64,000 nucleotides of DNA from 34-65-8 sp046294735. GTDB taxonomy: Bacteria > Pseudomonadota > Alphaproteobacteria > Sphingomonadales > Sphingomonadaceae. The notes under the pieces are model-generated. The model was not told where the DNA came from, did no database searches, and saw nothing but the letters and a program-made list of their open reading frames with translations. The DNA lies in NCBI GenBank assembly GCA_046294735.1, contig JBKBKB010000007.1, forward strand, positions 1 through 64,000, read 5' to 3'. Within the stretch, counting starts at the first letter, position 1. Each line of letters starts with the position of its first letter. Of the stretch, positions 24,742 to 35,215 are shown in pieces. The position numbers and the translations under genes are program-made.

Positions 24742-25590
24742 ATGAACTGGCTCACCCGCGTCCGCAATTCACTGCCTTTCGGCACCAAGCGCGAAACCCC
24801 TGACAACCTTTGGGTCAAGTGCCCCGGCTGCCAGGAAATGCTGTTCACCAAGGAATACGAGGACAACCTCCACGTCTGCCCGCGGTGCGAGCATCATGGC
24901 CGCATCGGTGCAGACGAGCGACTGGCGCAGCTGCTCGACCTTGGCTTTGCCGTGCTGCCGCAGCCGGAGGTGGCGGAAGACCCGCTCAAGTTCCGCGATT
25001 CGAAGAAATACACTGACCGTCTCAAGGAAGCCCGTGCCAAGAACCCGCACATGGATGCCTTCGTGGTCGGCTCCGGCACGATCGAGGGCCGTCAAGCGGT
25101 GGTCGGCGTGCAGGATTTCGGCTTCATGGGCGGCAGTATGGGTATGGCCGTGGGCGAGGCGTTCTGCGCCGGTGCACGCGAGGCGCTGCGCCGCCGCTGC
25201 GGCTACATCGTCTGCACCGCCGCCGGGGGCGCGCGGATGCAGGAAGGCATTCTCAGCCTGATGCAGATGCCGAAGGCCACCGTGATGACCCGCCGTCTGA
25301 AAGAGGCAGGCCTGCCCTATATCGTGGTGCTGACCGACCCGACCACTGGCGGCGTCACCGCCAGCTATGCCATGCTGGGCGATGTCCATATTGCCGAGCC
25401 CGGCGCACTGATCGGCTTTGCCGGGCAGCGGGTGATCCAGGACACGATCCGCGAGAAACTGCCCGAAGGGTTCCAGCGTGCCGAGTACCTGCACAAGCAC
25501 GGCATGGTCGACATGGTGGTGAAGCGCGCTGACCTGCGCGAGCGGCTTGTGACGCTGCTCGACTACCTGCAGCCTGCGAAGGCGGCCTGA
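24742..25590 (+). CDS. accD: acetyl-CoA carboxylase carboxyltransferase subunit beta
   Basis: AccD, with AccA, moves the carboxyl group from biotin to acetyl-CoA to give malonyl-CoA for fatty acid synthesis. The N-terminal zinc ribbon has Cys27, Cys30, Cys46 and Cys49 (CPGCQ, CPRCE). The crotonase-like domain has CTAAGGARMQEGILSLMQM and DPTTGGVTASYAMLGD. The 282 residues are typical. In many alphaproteobacteria folC follows directly; here a reverse-strand lipoprotein gene comes between. Confidence 0.96.
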   Translation: MNWLTRVRNSLPFGTKRETPDNLWVKCPGCQEMLFTKEYEDNLHVCPRCEHHGRIGADERLAQLLDLGFAVLPQPEVAEDPLKFRDSKKYTDRLKEARAKNPHMDAFVVGSGTIEGRQAVVGVQDFGFMGGSMGMAVGEAFCAGAREALRRRCGYIVCTAAGGARMQEGILSLMQMPKATVMTRRLKEAGLPYIVVLTDPTTGGVTASYAMLGDVHIAEPGALIGFAGQRVIQDTIREKLPEGFQRAEYLHKHGMVDMVVKRADLRERLVTLLDYLQPAKAA

Positions 25591-25594
25591 TCTA

Positions 25595-26578
25595 CTACTT
25601 CGATCGGACTGCGCTGAAACGTGGGTCAGAACGGTAGTGCGGCAAATCGAGCAAGCGCGCATCCTTGGGCACCCGGTCGCGCTGGACGAAGTAATAATCG
25701 TTGTTGAGATAGCGGAAACCGGTTGGCCCGGTCACTTCGATCACTTCGGTCGAACGCGAAGCCGGGCCCCCGTCCTCGGCCGGAAAGCTGTTGGTCAGCG
25801 CGAACTTGTTCTTTCCGGCCGGTTTCATTCCGGCGAAATCGCCCGACCCTGCTTCGACCAGACGATCTTCGCCGAGATAGCCGACGCAGACCTCAGACAA
25901 TTGCGCGCCGCAGAACTGCTGGTTGGCGTAGTATCCGATCGGAAGCCCGCCGATCTTCGATAGCTTGATTTCCTCGCACACTTTGCCGCCGACCGAGAAG
26001 GCGGATAGGTCAAAGGCCTTACCGTTCCATCGATAGGCCGGAAAGCAGAACGAACCGGGCCCGCCGATCTCAACCAAAGGCAGCTTACCCCCAGATTGCG
26101 GGAAGACTTGAGCGAGGCCGATGACATCCTCCATCACCACCTTCCACGCGCCGCCGGTTTTGGATACGATATCGAAGCTATTGCCGGTATTGCCGAAACA
26201 GGCTGAACTTTGGCCGTCTACGATCACTTCGGGCGAACCGTCGCCGGTCAGGTCGCCTGTGTAACTGATCGCCGCTTCGTACTCGAACTCGCTCCCTCGA
26301 TTGCTATCGTCACATGATGCGACCCATTTGCCACCACGCTGGGCGAAGCCTGCCGCGCGCAGTATTGCAGCCCGATCGTCAGCACTGAGCCTGGTCGCAG
26401 ATCCCCCATCCTTGGCGCTAGTCGCCATTGCCTGCGTGTCAGCACCAGACACGGTATCCGGCACTTCCACAGGATCGCTCTGCTCGCTGCATCCGATTAG
26501 CATCACCGTGGCCACAACTCCCGCACCACGTAGTAAGAAATGCGACACAACCGCGCTGGTTGATTTCCAAGTGTTCAC
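25595..26578 (-). CDS. putative lipoprotein with calcium-loop-like motif, unknown function
   Basis: A 327-residue exported protein that I do not recognise. Starting at GTG (26578), with GAGGGG upstream, it has a signal helix and a lipobox LIGC with Cys30, then a Ser/Thr/Ala-rich linker. The mature part includes GDLTGDGSPEVIVDG, resembling an FG-GAP/VCBS-type Ca2+ loop, and five or more Cys residues (CDD, ACFG, FCFPAYRW, VCEE, FCGAQ, VCVG) that could form disulfides. It lies reversed between accD and folC, and its base composition looks less GC-rich than its neighbours. Confidence 0.7.
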   Translation of the reverse strand: MNTWKSTSAVVSHFLLRGAGVVATVMLIGCSEQSDPVEVPDTVSGADTQAMATSAKDGGSATRLSADDRAAILRAAGFAQRGGKWVASCDDSNRGSEFEYEAAISYTGDLTGDGSPEVIVDGQSSACFGNTGNSFDIVSKTGGAWKVVMEDVIGLAQVFPQSGGKLPLVEIGGPGSFCFPAYRWNGKAFDLSAFSVGGKVCEEIKLSKIGGLPIGYYANQQFCGAQLSEVCVGYLGEDRLVEAGSGDFAGMKPAGKNKFALTNSFPAEDGGPASRSTEVIEVTGPTGFRYLNNDYYFVQRDRVPKDARLLDLPHYRSDPRFSAVRSK

Positions 26579-26722
26579 GGCACCCCCCCTCAAATCTTGT
26601 TTACGCAGCTTAAAGCAAATCGGGCGCAACGTCTTGCTGATATTGCGCAAGACTTCTACGATTTGGGACACTATCCGAGACGCAGGCCGGGGCTCGCTGA
26701 GCACCGGATCGAAGGGCATACC

Positions 26723-27957
<1,235 letters not shown>

Positions 27958-27961
<4 letters not shown>

Positions 27962-29670
27962 GCACGCGCCGCGCCAGCCTCAGGCGCGATGACCCCTGCC
28001 GCTCTCCCCAGCCGCGCCTGACGCCACCACTCGATGCATACCAGCAGCACCGCAATGAAGCCGATCAGCGTGGTGAAGATGAACACATCGTAGTAGCCCT
28101 GATCCTCGATCATCTTCCCCAACGCGCCGCGCCCGAGCGTTCCGACCAGCATCGTCAGCGATGACAGCAAGGCATATTGCACCGCGCTGTAGCCCTTGGC
28201 GACAATGCTGGAGAGCCAAGCGACAAACGCCGCTCCGGCGATGCCCACCGCCAGGTTCTCTGCCCCGATTACAACCATCAGCTTGCCCATGCGCTGGTCA
28301 CTGCCGAACTGCTCGACCAGCCAGGTAAAGCCGGTCCAGTCCGACACCAGTCCCATCCGCACCCCGCCGATCGACAGGTCGGCATAGAGCAGGTTGGTCA
28401 GCGCAGCGAGGACCGCCCCCAGCAGCAGCGTCGCCATCCGGCCGAGTACCGTCAGCAGATAGCCGCCAAGCGCGAGACCAAGGACCACCGCACCAACCCC
28501 GAAGAACTTGGAAGCAATCGCCACCTCGTCTTTCGTATATTCCATTTCGCCAAGGTAGAACGGATAGGCAAACGTGCCCCAGATGGAATCGGTGATCCGG
28601 TAGGTCAGCACCAGCGCCAAAACCAGCACCAGCGACCAGCCCATCCGGCCGACGAACTCGGTCAGCGGCAGAACCAGCGCACGGTACATGTGGTCAGCCA
28701 TCCGGTCAGAGCCAGTCCTTGCCGGAGCCGGTTCGCTCAGCCGGTATCGCTCCGACCGGCCGAGCCGCACCAACAATCCGGCGATCAGTGCCGGCAAGAC
28801 CACCGTCGCGATCACCACCAGCGGCCCCATGGTCGAGATGAACTCCACCGAATCGGGCCGTGCCTCTGGGTCATTAGCCAGCGAGCGGACCATGAACACG
28901 CCGACTGTGATCAGCGCCCAGCCCCACAGCGCCGCCACAGCTGCCAGTGCCCAGCCGCGGACCTGCGGGGCCAGCTGTCCCGGCTCGCGCAGGAAGGCCA
29001 GGTCGTCGCTCTTGTCCGCTGGGTCACGGGTGGACGAGGCATCGGGTGCCCACAGTCCCGCGATGCCGACCATCAGCAGGATCGCCCCCATGGTCAGATA
29101 AACAGTCGGCCAACTGGTCCGCTCTGCCATGATCAGCGCCAGTGCACCGCCCACCAGCGCGGCGAGGCGATAACCCATCTGATAGACGGTCGAGAGCATG
29201 TCGATGGTGGCCACTTGGTCCGCCACATCGACGCGCCAGGCATCGATAACCACGTCCTGCGTGGCGCTGGCAAAAGCGCCGATCCCGGCCAGCAGGCTGA
29301 ACCAGCCGAGCGCCGACTTCGGATCCAGCGCGGACAGGGTGACAAGGATGATCCCCAGCAGGATCTGCGCGGTGACGATCCACTGCTTGCGCTTGCCCAG
29401 GCGGCGCAGCACCGGCACGTTGACCCGGTCCAGCGCCGGCGACCACAGAAACTTGAAGGCGTAGCTGAGTCCGATGAGCGAGAACACGCCCATCGTTTCA
29501 AGGTCCACCTCGGCATCGGACAGCCAGGCGTAAAGCGTCCCGAGCAAAAGGGCATAAGGCAGGCCTGCGGCAAACCCGAACAGCAGCATGTAGGCGGTCT
29601 TGCGGTGGCGCAAAGCCGCCAGCACCTCGCGCCAGCCCGGTTTCCCCTTCGCAGCACTTTCTGCAGCCAT
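27958..29670 (-). CDS. ampG: AmpG-like MFS permease
   Basis: A 570-residue major-facilitator protein with about 14 hydrophobic helices. It resembles AmpG, which imports GlcNAc-anhydromuropeptides from the periplasm for peptidoglycan recycling. Typical are the N-terminal LLFGFAAGLPYALLLGTLYAWL, SYAFKFLWSPALDRV and FASATQDVVIDAWRVD. It is longer than E. coli AmpG (491 residues), partly through a longer loop after helix 6. Substrate is inferred from family only. It is divergent from the Rieske gene (72-nt gap). Confidence 0.85.
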
Positions 29671-29742
29671 TCCCTAACGTCCTTCCCGTTGGCGCAAATT
29701 TCTGCGACATTAGCCGCCTGTGAGAGGGTTGGGGAAGAGAGC

Positions 29743-30903
29743 ATGAACGTGTCCGAAACCGCTGTCCCCGGTTTACAGCCGACTGCCGGACAATTGGCCC
29801 TGGCCGAAGCTCTGGCGCGCGGCGAAAGCCGGGCCGAGGGCAGCGTTACCACCGTCCCGGCGAGCGTCTATACCGACCCGGCCCATTTCGCGCGTGAGAA
29901 AGCGGCGCTGTTTGACCGAATGCCGCAGGTCATCGCGCCTTCTGCCCTGCTGCCCGATCCGGGCATGGCGGTGCCGCACGATGCCACCGGCCGCCCGCTG
30001 CTGCTGACCCGCGACAGGAACGGCGCTGTTCACGTGTTCATGAACGTCTGCCGCCATCGCGGCACCCGGCTGGTCGAGGGCACCGAAGTCCAGTGCACCA
30101 GGCGGCTGGTCTGCCCCTATCACGCCTGGACCTATAGCACTGACGGGCGCCTGCTCGCCCTCCCTCGCCCCGAGACATTCCCCGGCATGGACAAGGGCGA
30201 ATACGGACTGGTCGAACTGCCCAGTTGCGAGGCGGGCGGGCTGATCTGGTTTGCGCCCGCTGCCGATGCCGATTTCACCCACGCCCGCGACCTTGGGGCC
30301 GATTTCGACGCTTTCGGTACCAGCGACCATGTGCTGTTCCGCCGCAAGACCCATACCGTCCGTGGCAACTGGAAGCTGATCATGGATGCGTTCCTGGAAA
30401 GCTACCACGTCACCCGCCTGCACGCGAAAACCATCGGGCCGTTCTTCAAGGACGGCATCACCAGCGGCGACATGGTCGGCCCTCACCAGCGCAGCGCAGT
30501 GGGCCGGGCAGAGGAGATGGCCGGAGTTGACCTGACCAACATGGCCGCCCTGCGCCGCCTCGTCACCTTCGCCTACCAGTTGCTTCCGGCCACCATTGTG
30601 ATCCCCAGCCCCGACTATCTCAACCTCATGGTGCTGATGCCGCAGGCCCACGACCTGACGCTGGTGGAGGATTTCATGCTCATCCCGGAAGCACCTGCGA
30701 CCGATAAGGCACGCGACCACTGGGAACGCAGCTGGGCCCTGCTTGATGGCGGAGTGTTCGCCAGCGAAGACTTTCGCGCGGCGGAACTGGGCCAGCAGGG
30801 GTTGTCGAGTGGCGCGGTAAGTGAGGTAACGCTCGGTACGCTGGAAGGCGGCATCCGGCGCTTCCACGAGACGGTTGAGCAGGCGTTGCGCGCCGGCTGC
30901 TGA
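29743..30903 (+). CDS. Rieske-type aromatic-ring-hydroxylating oxygenase alpha subunit
   Basis: A 386-residue non-heme iron oxygenase. The Rieske [2Fe-2S] ligands are Cys103, His105, Cys124 and His127 (CRHRG, CPYHAW). The mononuclear iron region is DAFLESYHVTRLH, with Asp215 as the likely electron-transfer residue and His222 and His227 as ligands. No beta subunit, ferredoxin or reductase gene lies nearby, so electrons must come from proteins encoded elsewhere. The substrate is unknown. The ATG follows GGGGAAGAGAGC. A much longer open frame upstream is antisense to ampG. Confidence 0.85.
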   Translation: MNVSETAVPGLQPTAGQLALAEALARGESRAEGSVTTVPASVYTDPAHFAREKAALFDRMPQVIAPSALLPDPGMAVPHDATGRPLLLTRDRNGAVHVFMNVCRHRGTRLVEGTEVQCTRRLVCPYHAWTYSTDGRLLALPRPETFPGMDKGEYGLVELPSCEAGGLIWFAPAADADFTHARDLGADFDAFGTSDHVLFRRKTHTVRGNWKLIMDAFLESYHVTRLHAKTIGPFFKDGITSGDMVGPHQRSAVGRAEEMAGVDLTNMAALRRLVTFAYQLLPATIVIPSPDYLNLMVLMPQAHDLTLVEDFMLIPEAPATDKARDHWERSWALLDGGVFASEDFRAAELGQQGLSSGAVSEVTLGTLEGGIRRFHETVEQALRAGC

Positions 30904-30920
30904 AGCCCTAGGGCCAGCCC

Positions 30921-31703
30921 ATGCCCAAATATGATCCCCTCGCTGGCGACCGCCCGGAAGGCGAACGCATCGCCAAACTGCTTGCCCGCGCAGGCGTGGC
31001 CAGCCGCCGCGAGGTAGAGCGGATGATCGCCGATGGGCGGGTTTCGCTTGACGGAAAGGTGCTGGAGACGCCGGCCACGATTCTGCCTGACCTGCGCGGC
31101 GTGTCGGTCGATGGCAAGCCGGTCGGCAAGGCGGACCAGACGCGCCTGTTCGCTTTCCACAAGCCCAGCGGCCTGATCACTGCCGAGAGCGATCCCAAAG
31201 GCCGGCCCACCATCTATACCGCACTGCGCAATGCCCTGCCCCGCGATGCGGGCCGGGTGATGCCGATCGGGCGGCTCGACTACAACACCGAGGGCCTGCT
31301 GCTGCTGACCAACGACGGCGAATTGAAACGCCAGATGGAACTGCCCGCCAGCGGCGTGCCCAGGACCTACCGCGCGCGGGCCTTCGGCGACATCACCCAG
31401 GAACAGCTCGAAAGCTTGATGGAGGGGATCGAGATAGACGGGGTCCGCTATGGCCGGATCGATGCCAACATGGAGCGGCGGACGGGGCGCAACCAGTGGA
31501 TCGAAATGACCATTACTGAAGGCAAGAACCGCGAAGTGCGGCGGGTGCTGGAGCACTTCGGACTTGAGGTCAGCCGCCTGATGCGCCTCGGCTACGGTCC
31601 GTTTGCGCTGGGTGACTTGCCGCGCGGACAGGTGGCGGAAATCCGCAAGGCCGAGCTTGAGCGCTTCCGCGCCACGCTCAAGAAGCAGCCAGCCCGCAAA
31701 TGA
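30921..31703 (+). CDS. rluB: RluB/RsuA-type pseudouridine synthase
   Basis: A 260-residue rRNA pseudouridine synthase: an N-terminal S4 RNA-binding domain (RIAKLLARAGVASRREVERMI) and a catalytic domain with the Asp in GRLDYNTEGLLLLTNDG and KPSGLITA upstream. The C-terminal EGKNREVRRVLEHFGLEVSRL is typical of the RluB/E/F branch. The exact rRNA target is inferred. It starts 17 nt after the Rieske gene and overlaps rsmD by 4 nt, a pairing seen in other alphaproteobacteria. Confidence 0.92.
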   Translation: MPKYDPLAGDRPEGERIAKLLARAGVASRREVERMIADGRVSLDGKVLETPATILPDLRGVSVDGKPVGKADQTRLFAFHKPSGLITAESDPKGRPTIYTALRNALPRDAGRVMPIGRLDYNTEGLLLLTNDGELKRQMELPASGVPRTYRARAFGDITQEQLESLMEGIEIDGVRYGRIDANMERRTGRNQWIEMTITEGKNREVRRVLEHFGLEVSRLMRLGYGPFALGDLPRGQVAEIRKAELERFRATLKKQPARK

Positions 31704-32251
31704 GGATCGTTGCCGGTCAATGGCGCGGGCGCAAGCTCGTGGCACCAAAGGGTGAAGCGACCCGCCCGACCGCCGACCGCACCCGCGAGACCCTGTTCAA
31801 CATGCTTGCCAGCCGTCTGGGTTCTTTCGAGGATCTGCGTGTTGCAGACCTGTTTGCGGGGTCAGGCGCGCTGGGCATAGAGGCGCTCAGCCGGGGAGCG
31901 GCCCATTGCCTGTTTGTCGAGCAGGAGGCCGAGGCACTCAAGTCCATCCGCGCCAATGTCGCAGCGCTTGGCGCAAGAGACCGATCGGAGGTGCGTGCAG
32001 GATCGGTGCTCGCCCTGCCGACCGCCCCGGAACCGCTCGACCTGCTCCTGCTTGACCCACCTTATGGCACAGGTGCCGGCGCGGTGGCACTCGACCGGCT
32101 GCTGCGCCTCGGCTGGATCGGAGCGGGCACTTGGATGGCAGTGGAAACCGGTGCAAAAGAGCACGTCAACGTTGATGGCCTTGTGATTGATGCCGAACGC
32201 ACGGTTGGCAAGGCCAAGCTGACCTTGCTTCAGGCTGGCGGTTGTTCCTGA
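31700..32251 (+). CDS. rsmD: 16S rRNA (guanine966-N2)-methyltransferase RsmD
   Basis: RsmD methylates G966 of 16S rRNA in assembled 30S subunits. The 183 residues have MRIVAGQWRGRKL, RPTADRTRETLFNML, the SAM-binding LFAGSGALGIEALSRGA and the catalytic DPPYGTG (N/DPPY motif). Its ATG overlaps the rluB stop. It ends 6 nt before the stop of a convergent membrane-protein gene. Confidence 0.94.
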   Translation: MRIVAGQWRGRKLVAPKGEATRPTADRTRETLFNMLASRLGSFEDLRVADLFAGSGALGIEALSRGAAHCLFVEQEAEALKSIRANVAALGARDRSEVRAGSVLALPTAPEPLDLLLLDPPYGTGAGAVALDRLLRLGWIGAGTWMAVETGAKEHVNVDGLVIDAERTVGKAKLTLLQAGGCS

Positions 32252-32257
32252 ACCACG

Positions 32258-32839
32258 TCAATCCAGCGTCAGGTTCGCCCAGAACAGCCCGATCAGCACG
32301 ATCCAGATTACTGCCAACAGGTAGTCAAACCACATCTTGCGCAGCCTGATCGCGGCCAGCGCCGCCACCGCGAGCAGGAAATTGGCCAGGTTTCTCTCGA
32401 AAAATGTCGCCAGTGACCAGCCTGCCTCGATCCCGCGCAGGCTGACATTTACGATTACCAGCAGCAGATAGACCGCGAACATACCCCAGAACTGGCTCCG
32501 GTTGCCGCGGTGCCATTCGGCCAGATCGGACCCCGGTTCCAGTTCCTTGTCTGGCAGGGCAGACGCACTGAGCAGGAACAGGGCGAGCAGCACCGCCACT
32601 TCGGGAAGGAAACGGACGAACGAAATTTCTTCGAGGCCGGTATAGTTGCGGAACAGTGCCCACCACATGTTCAGCACCAGGCACAGGACCAGAAAAGCCA
32701 GCAGCGGCACCAGCGGCGTCCACCGGATCGTGCGTCCGGCACGCAGCAGGCGGTGCAGGCTCAGCGCGAGATCAGCCACGGCCAGACCCACCAGAATGGC
32801 GGCAAACAGGATGATGTATTCCCCAATTGCCACGTTCAC
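32258..32839 (-). CDS. hypothetical integral membrane protein, about six helices
   Basis: A 193-residue protein that I do not recognise. Hydrophobic segments at about 7-30, 41-62, 77-95, 117-136, 148-167 and 172-190 suggest six membrane helices with little soluble part. The loop between helices 3 and 4 is charged (LPDKELEPGSDLAEWHRG). No catalytic motif was seen. It is convergent with rsmD and divergent from the helicase gene (71-nt gap). Confidence 0.75.
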   Translation of the reverse strand: MNVAIGEYIILFAAILVGLAVADLALSLHRLLRAGRTIRWTPLVPLLAFLVLCLVLNMWWALFRNYTGLEEISFVRFLPEVAVLLALFLLSASALPDKELEPGSDLAEWHRGNRSQFWGMFAVYLLLVIVNVSLRGIEAGWSLATFFERNLANFLLAVAALAAIRLRKMWFDYLLAVIWIVLIGLFWANLTLD

Positions 32840-32910
32840 CCCCCGGTTTGCGCTGTCATGCTGCCGCAGACTGCTTGCACAGTATTACCCCGTTCCCTAA
32901 ACGTTCACGG

Positions 32911-35202
32911 GTGAACAATCCATCCCCCCCTGTCCCTGTCCCACCCTATGCCGCGCGGCTGAACCCGCCGCAGCAGCAGGCCGTACTAACCACCGAAGGG
33001 CCGGTGTTGATGTTGGCGGGGGCAGGCACCGGCAAAACGGCCGCGCTCACCGCCCGCCTCGCGCACCTCGTCGCCACCCGGCGCGCCTGGCCAAGCGAGA
33101 TCCTGTGCGTCACCTTTACCAACAAGGCTGCACGCGAAATGCGGCACCGTGTCGGCCAGCACATCGGTGACGCGGTGGAAGGGATGCCGTGGCTTGGCAC
33201 CTTCCATTCGATCGGCGCCAAGATGCTGCGGCGCCACGCCGAACTGGTGGGCCTCGAATCGAACTACACCATCATCGATACTGACGACCAGCTGCGGCTG
33301 CTGAAGGCACTGATCCAGCAGAACGACCTCGACGAGAAACGCTGGCCTGCGCGGCAGCTTGCTGGCCTGATCGACCGCTGGAAGAACCGTGGGCTCAACC
33401 CCGGCGATCTCGATGCCGTTGAAAACGAAGCCTATGCCAACGGCCGCGGCCAGCATTTCTATCAGCTCTATCAGGACCGGCTGAAAGCGCTCAATGCCTG
33501 CGATTTCGGCGACCTGCTGCTGCACATGCTGAACATTTTCCGGACGCACCGCGAAGTGCTGGAGCAGTATCAGAAGCGCTTTAAATACATCCTCGTCGAC
33601 GAATACCAGGACACCAACCAGGTCCAGTACCTATGGCTGCGATTGCTGGCGCAGGAGCGCAAGAACATCTGCGTGGTGGGGGACGACGACCAGTCGATCT
33701 ATTCCTGGCGCGGAGCGGAAGTGGCCAACATCCTGCGCTTCGAGAAGGATTTTCCCGGCGCAGCGGTGATCAAGCTTGAGCAGAACTATCGCTCCACCCC
33801 GCATATTCTTGCCGCCGCCAGCGGTCTGATCCGCGCCAATAGCCAGCGCCACGACAAGACCTTGTGGACCGAGGCCGATGGCGGGGACAAGGTCCGCGTG
33901 ATCGGTGTATGGGACGGGCCGGAAGAGGCCCGCCGCGTTGGCGAGGAGATCGAGCGGCTGGAGCGTGAAGGCGCCCCGCTCGACCAGGTGGCGATCCTCG
34001 TGCGCGCGCAATACCAGACCCGCGAGTTCGAGGATCGGTTCATCCAGATTGGCCTGAGCTACAAGATTGTTGGCGGTTTCCGGTTCTACGAGCGTGCCGA
34101 AATCCGCGATGCGCTGGCTTACCTGCGGGTCATAGCCCAGCCGCAGGATGACCTTGCGTTCGAGCGGATCCACAACCAGCCTAAGCGGGGCCTGGGTGCC
34201 AAGTCGCTCGAAAAGATGCACCAGCATGCCCGCCGCACCGGGCTACCGCTCGCCGCAGCCGCCCTGCAATTGGCGGACAGCGACGAATTGCCAGCGCGCG
34301 CGGGCAAGACGATCGCCGGGCTGCTTGGCCAGTTCCTCCACTGGCGCGAACGGGCTGAGCAGACCAGCCCGGCGGAACTCATGCGCCAGGTCCTCGACGA
34401 GTGCGGCTATCTCGCCATGCTGGAGGCGGAGAAGACCGCCGAGGCCAAGGGCCGGATCGAGAACCTGTCCGAACTCGCCCGCGCGATGGAGGAATACGAC
34501 ACGCTCGGCGATTTCCTCGAACATGTCGCGCTGGTGATGGACAACGAGGCAGCGAACGACGCTGAGAAGGTGACCATCATGACCATGCACGCGGCCAAGG
34601 GGCTGGAGTTTGACAACGTATTCCTGCCCGGATGGGAAGAAGGCGTCTTTCCCAGCCAGCGTGCGCTCGATGAAGGCGGGCTGGCCTCACTGGAGGAGGA
34701 GCGGCGTCTCGCCTACGTGGCCCTTACCCGCGCCCGGCGGCGCTGCACCGTGTTCCATGCCGCGAACCGGCGCATCTATGGCCAGTGGACCAGCAGCATT
34801 CCCAGCCGTTTCATCGAGGACCTGCCAGCCGAACATATCGAGCAGGACACCACGCTGACCGGAGGCGCTTCCTTGTGGCGCGCCAACTGGAGCGAGACCG
34901 AGGACCCGTTCGCCCATGTCAGCCAGGCCCGGCCTGAACGCGGCAACACCCGCGGCCCCGGCTGGCAGCGGGCGCTGGCTACCGGTTACGACAGCCGTCC
35001 GGCGCGCGTACAGGAAAGCCGCCGCAGCGCGGCCAGCTTCGCCGCAAAGGCCCGCACCGATGTCGTGGTCGGCAGCCGCGTGTTCCACGACAAGTTCGGC
35101 TATGGCACGGTCATCGACCAGGAAGGCAACAAGCTGGAAATCAACTTCGAGCAGGCCGGGACCAAGCGGGTGATCGACAGCTTCGTGATGCTGGCGGAGT
35201 AA
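32911..35202 (+). CDS. uvrD: UvrD/PcrA-type superfamily 1 DNA helicase
   Basis: A 3'-5' helicase for nucleotide-excision and mismatch repair and for removing stalled complexes. Motifs in order: Walker A GAGTGKTAALTARL, motif II DEYQDTNQ, motif III GDDDQSIYSWRGA, motif V TMHAAKGLEFDNVFLPG and motif VI VALTRARRR. The C-terminal VFHDKFGYGTVI segment is the PcrA/UvrD Tudor-like domain that touches RNA polymerase. I chose the GTG at 32911 (763 residues); earlier in-frame codons lie in the promoter gap. Confidence 0.94.
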   Translation: MNNPSPPVPVPPYAARLNPPQQQAVLTTEGPVLMLAGAGTGKTAALTARLAHLVATRRAWPSEILCVTFTNKAAREMRHRVGQHIGDAVEGMPWLGTFHSIGAKMLRRHAELVGLESNYTIIDTDDQLRLLKALIQQNDLDEKRWPARQLAGLIDRWKNRGLNPGDLDAVENEAYANGRGQHFYQLYQDRLKALNACDFGDLLLHMLNIFRTHREVLEQYQKRFKYILVDEYQDTNQVQYLWLRLLAQERKNICVVGDDDQSIYSWRGAEVANILRFEKDFPGAAVIKLEQNYRSTPHILAAASGLIRANSQRHDKTLWTEADGGDKVRVIGVWDGPEEARRVGEEIERLEREGAPLDQVAILVRAQYQTREFEDRFIQIGLSYKIVGGFRFYERAEIRDALAYLRVIAQPQDDLAFERIHNQPKRGLGAKSLEKMHQHARRTGLPLAAAALQLADSDELPARAGKTIAGLLGQFLHWRERAEQTSPAELMRQVLDECGYLAMLEAEKTAEAKGRIENLSELARAMEEYDTLGDFLEHVALVMDNEAANDAEKVTIMTMHAAKGLEFDNVFLPGWEEGVFPSQRALDEGGLASLEEERRLAYVALTRARRRCTVFHAANRRIYGQWTSSIPSRFIEDLPAEHIEQDTTLTGGASLWRANWSETEDPFAHVSQARPERGNTRGPGWQRALATGYDSRPARVQESRRSAASFAAKARTDVVVGSRVFHDKFGYGTVIDQEGNKLEINFEQAGTKRVIDSFVMLAE

Positions 35203-35215
35203 GAACGGGCATCGC

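Noticed and set aside
28177..29742. Long plus-strand open frame leading into the Rieske gene
   Set aside because: It is exactly antisense to the AmpG-like permease and its translation is His/Gln/Arg-rich low-complexity; the Rieske family length starts at 29743.
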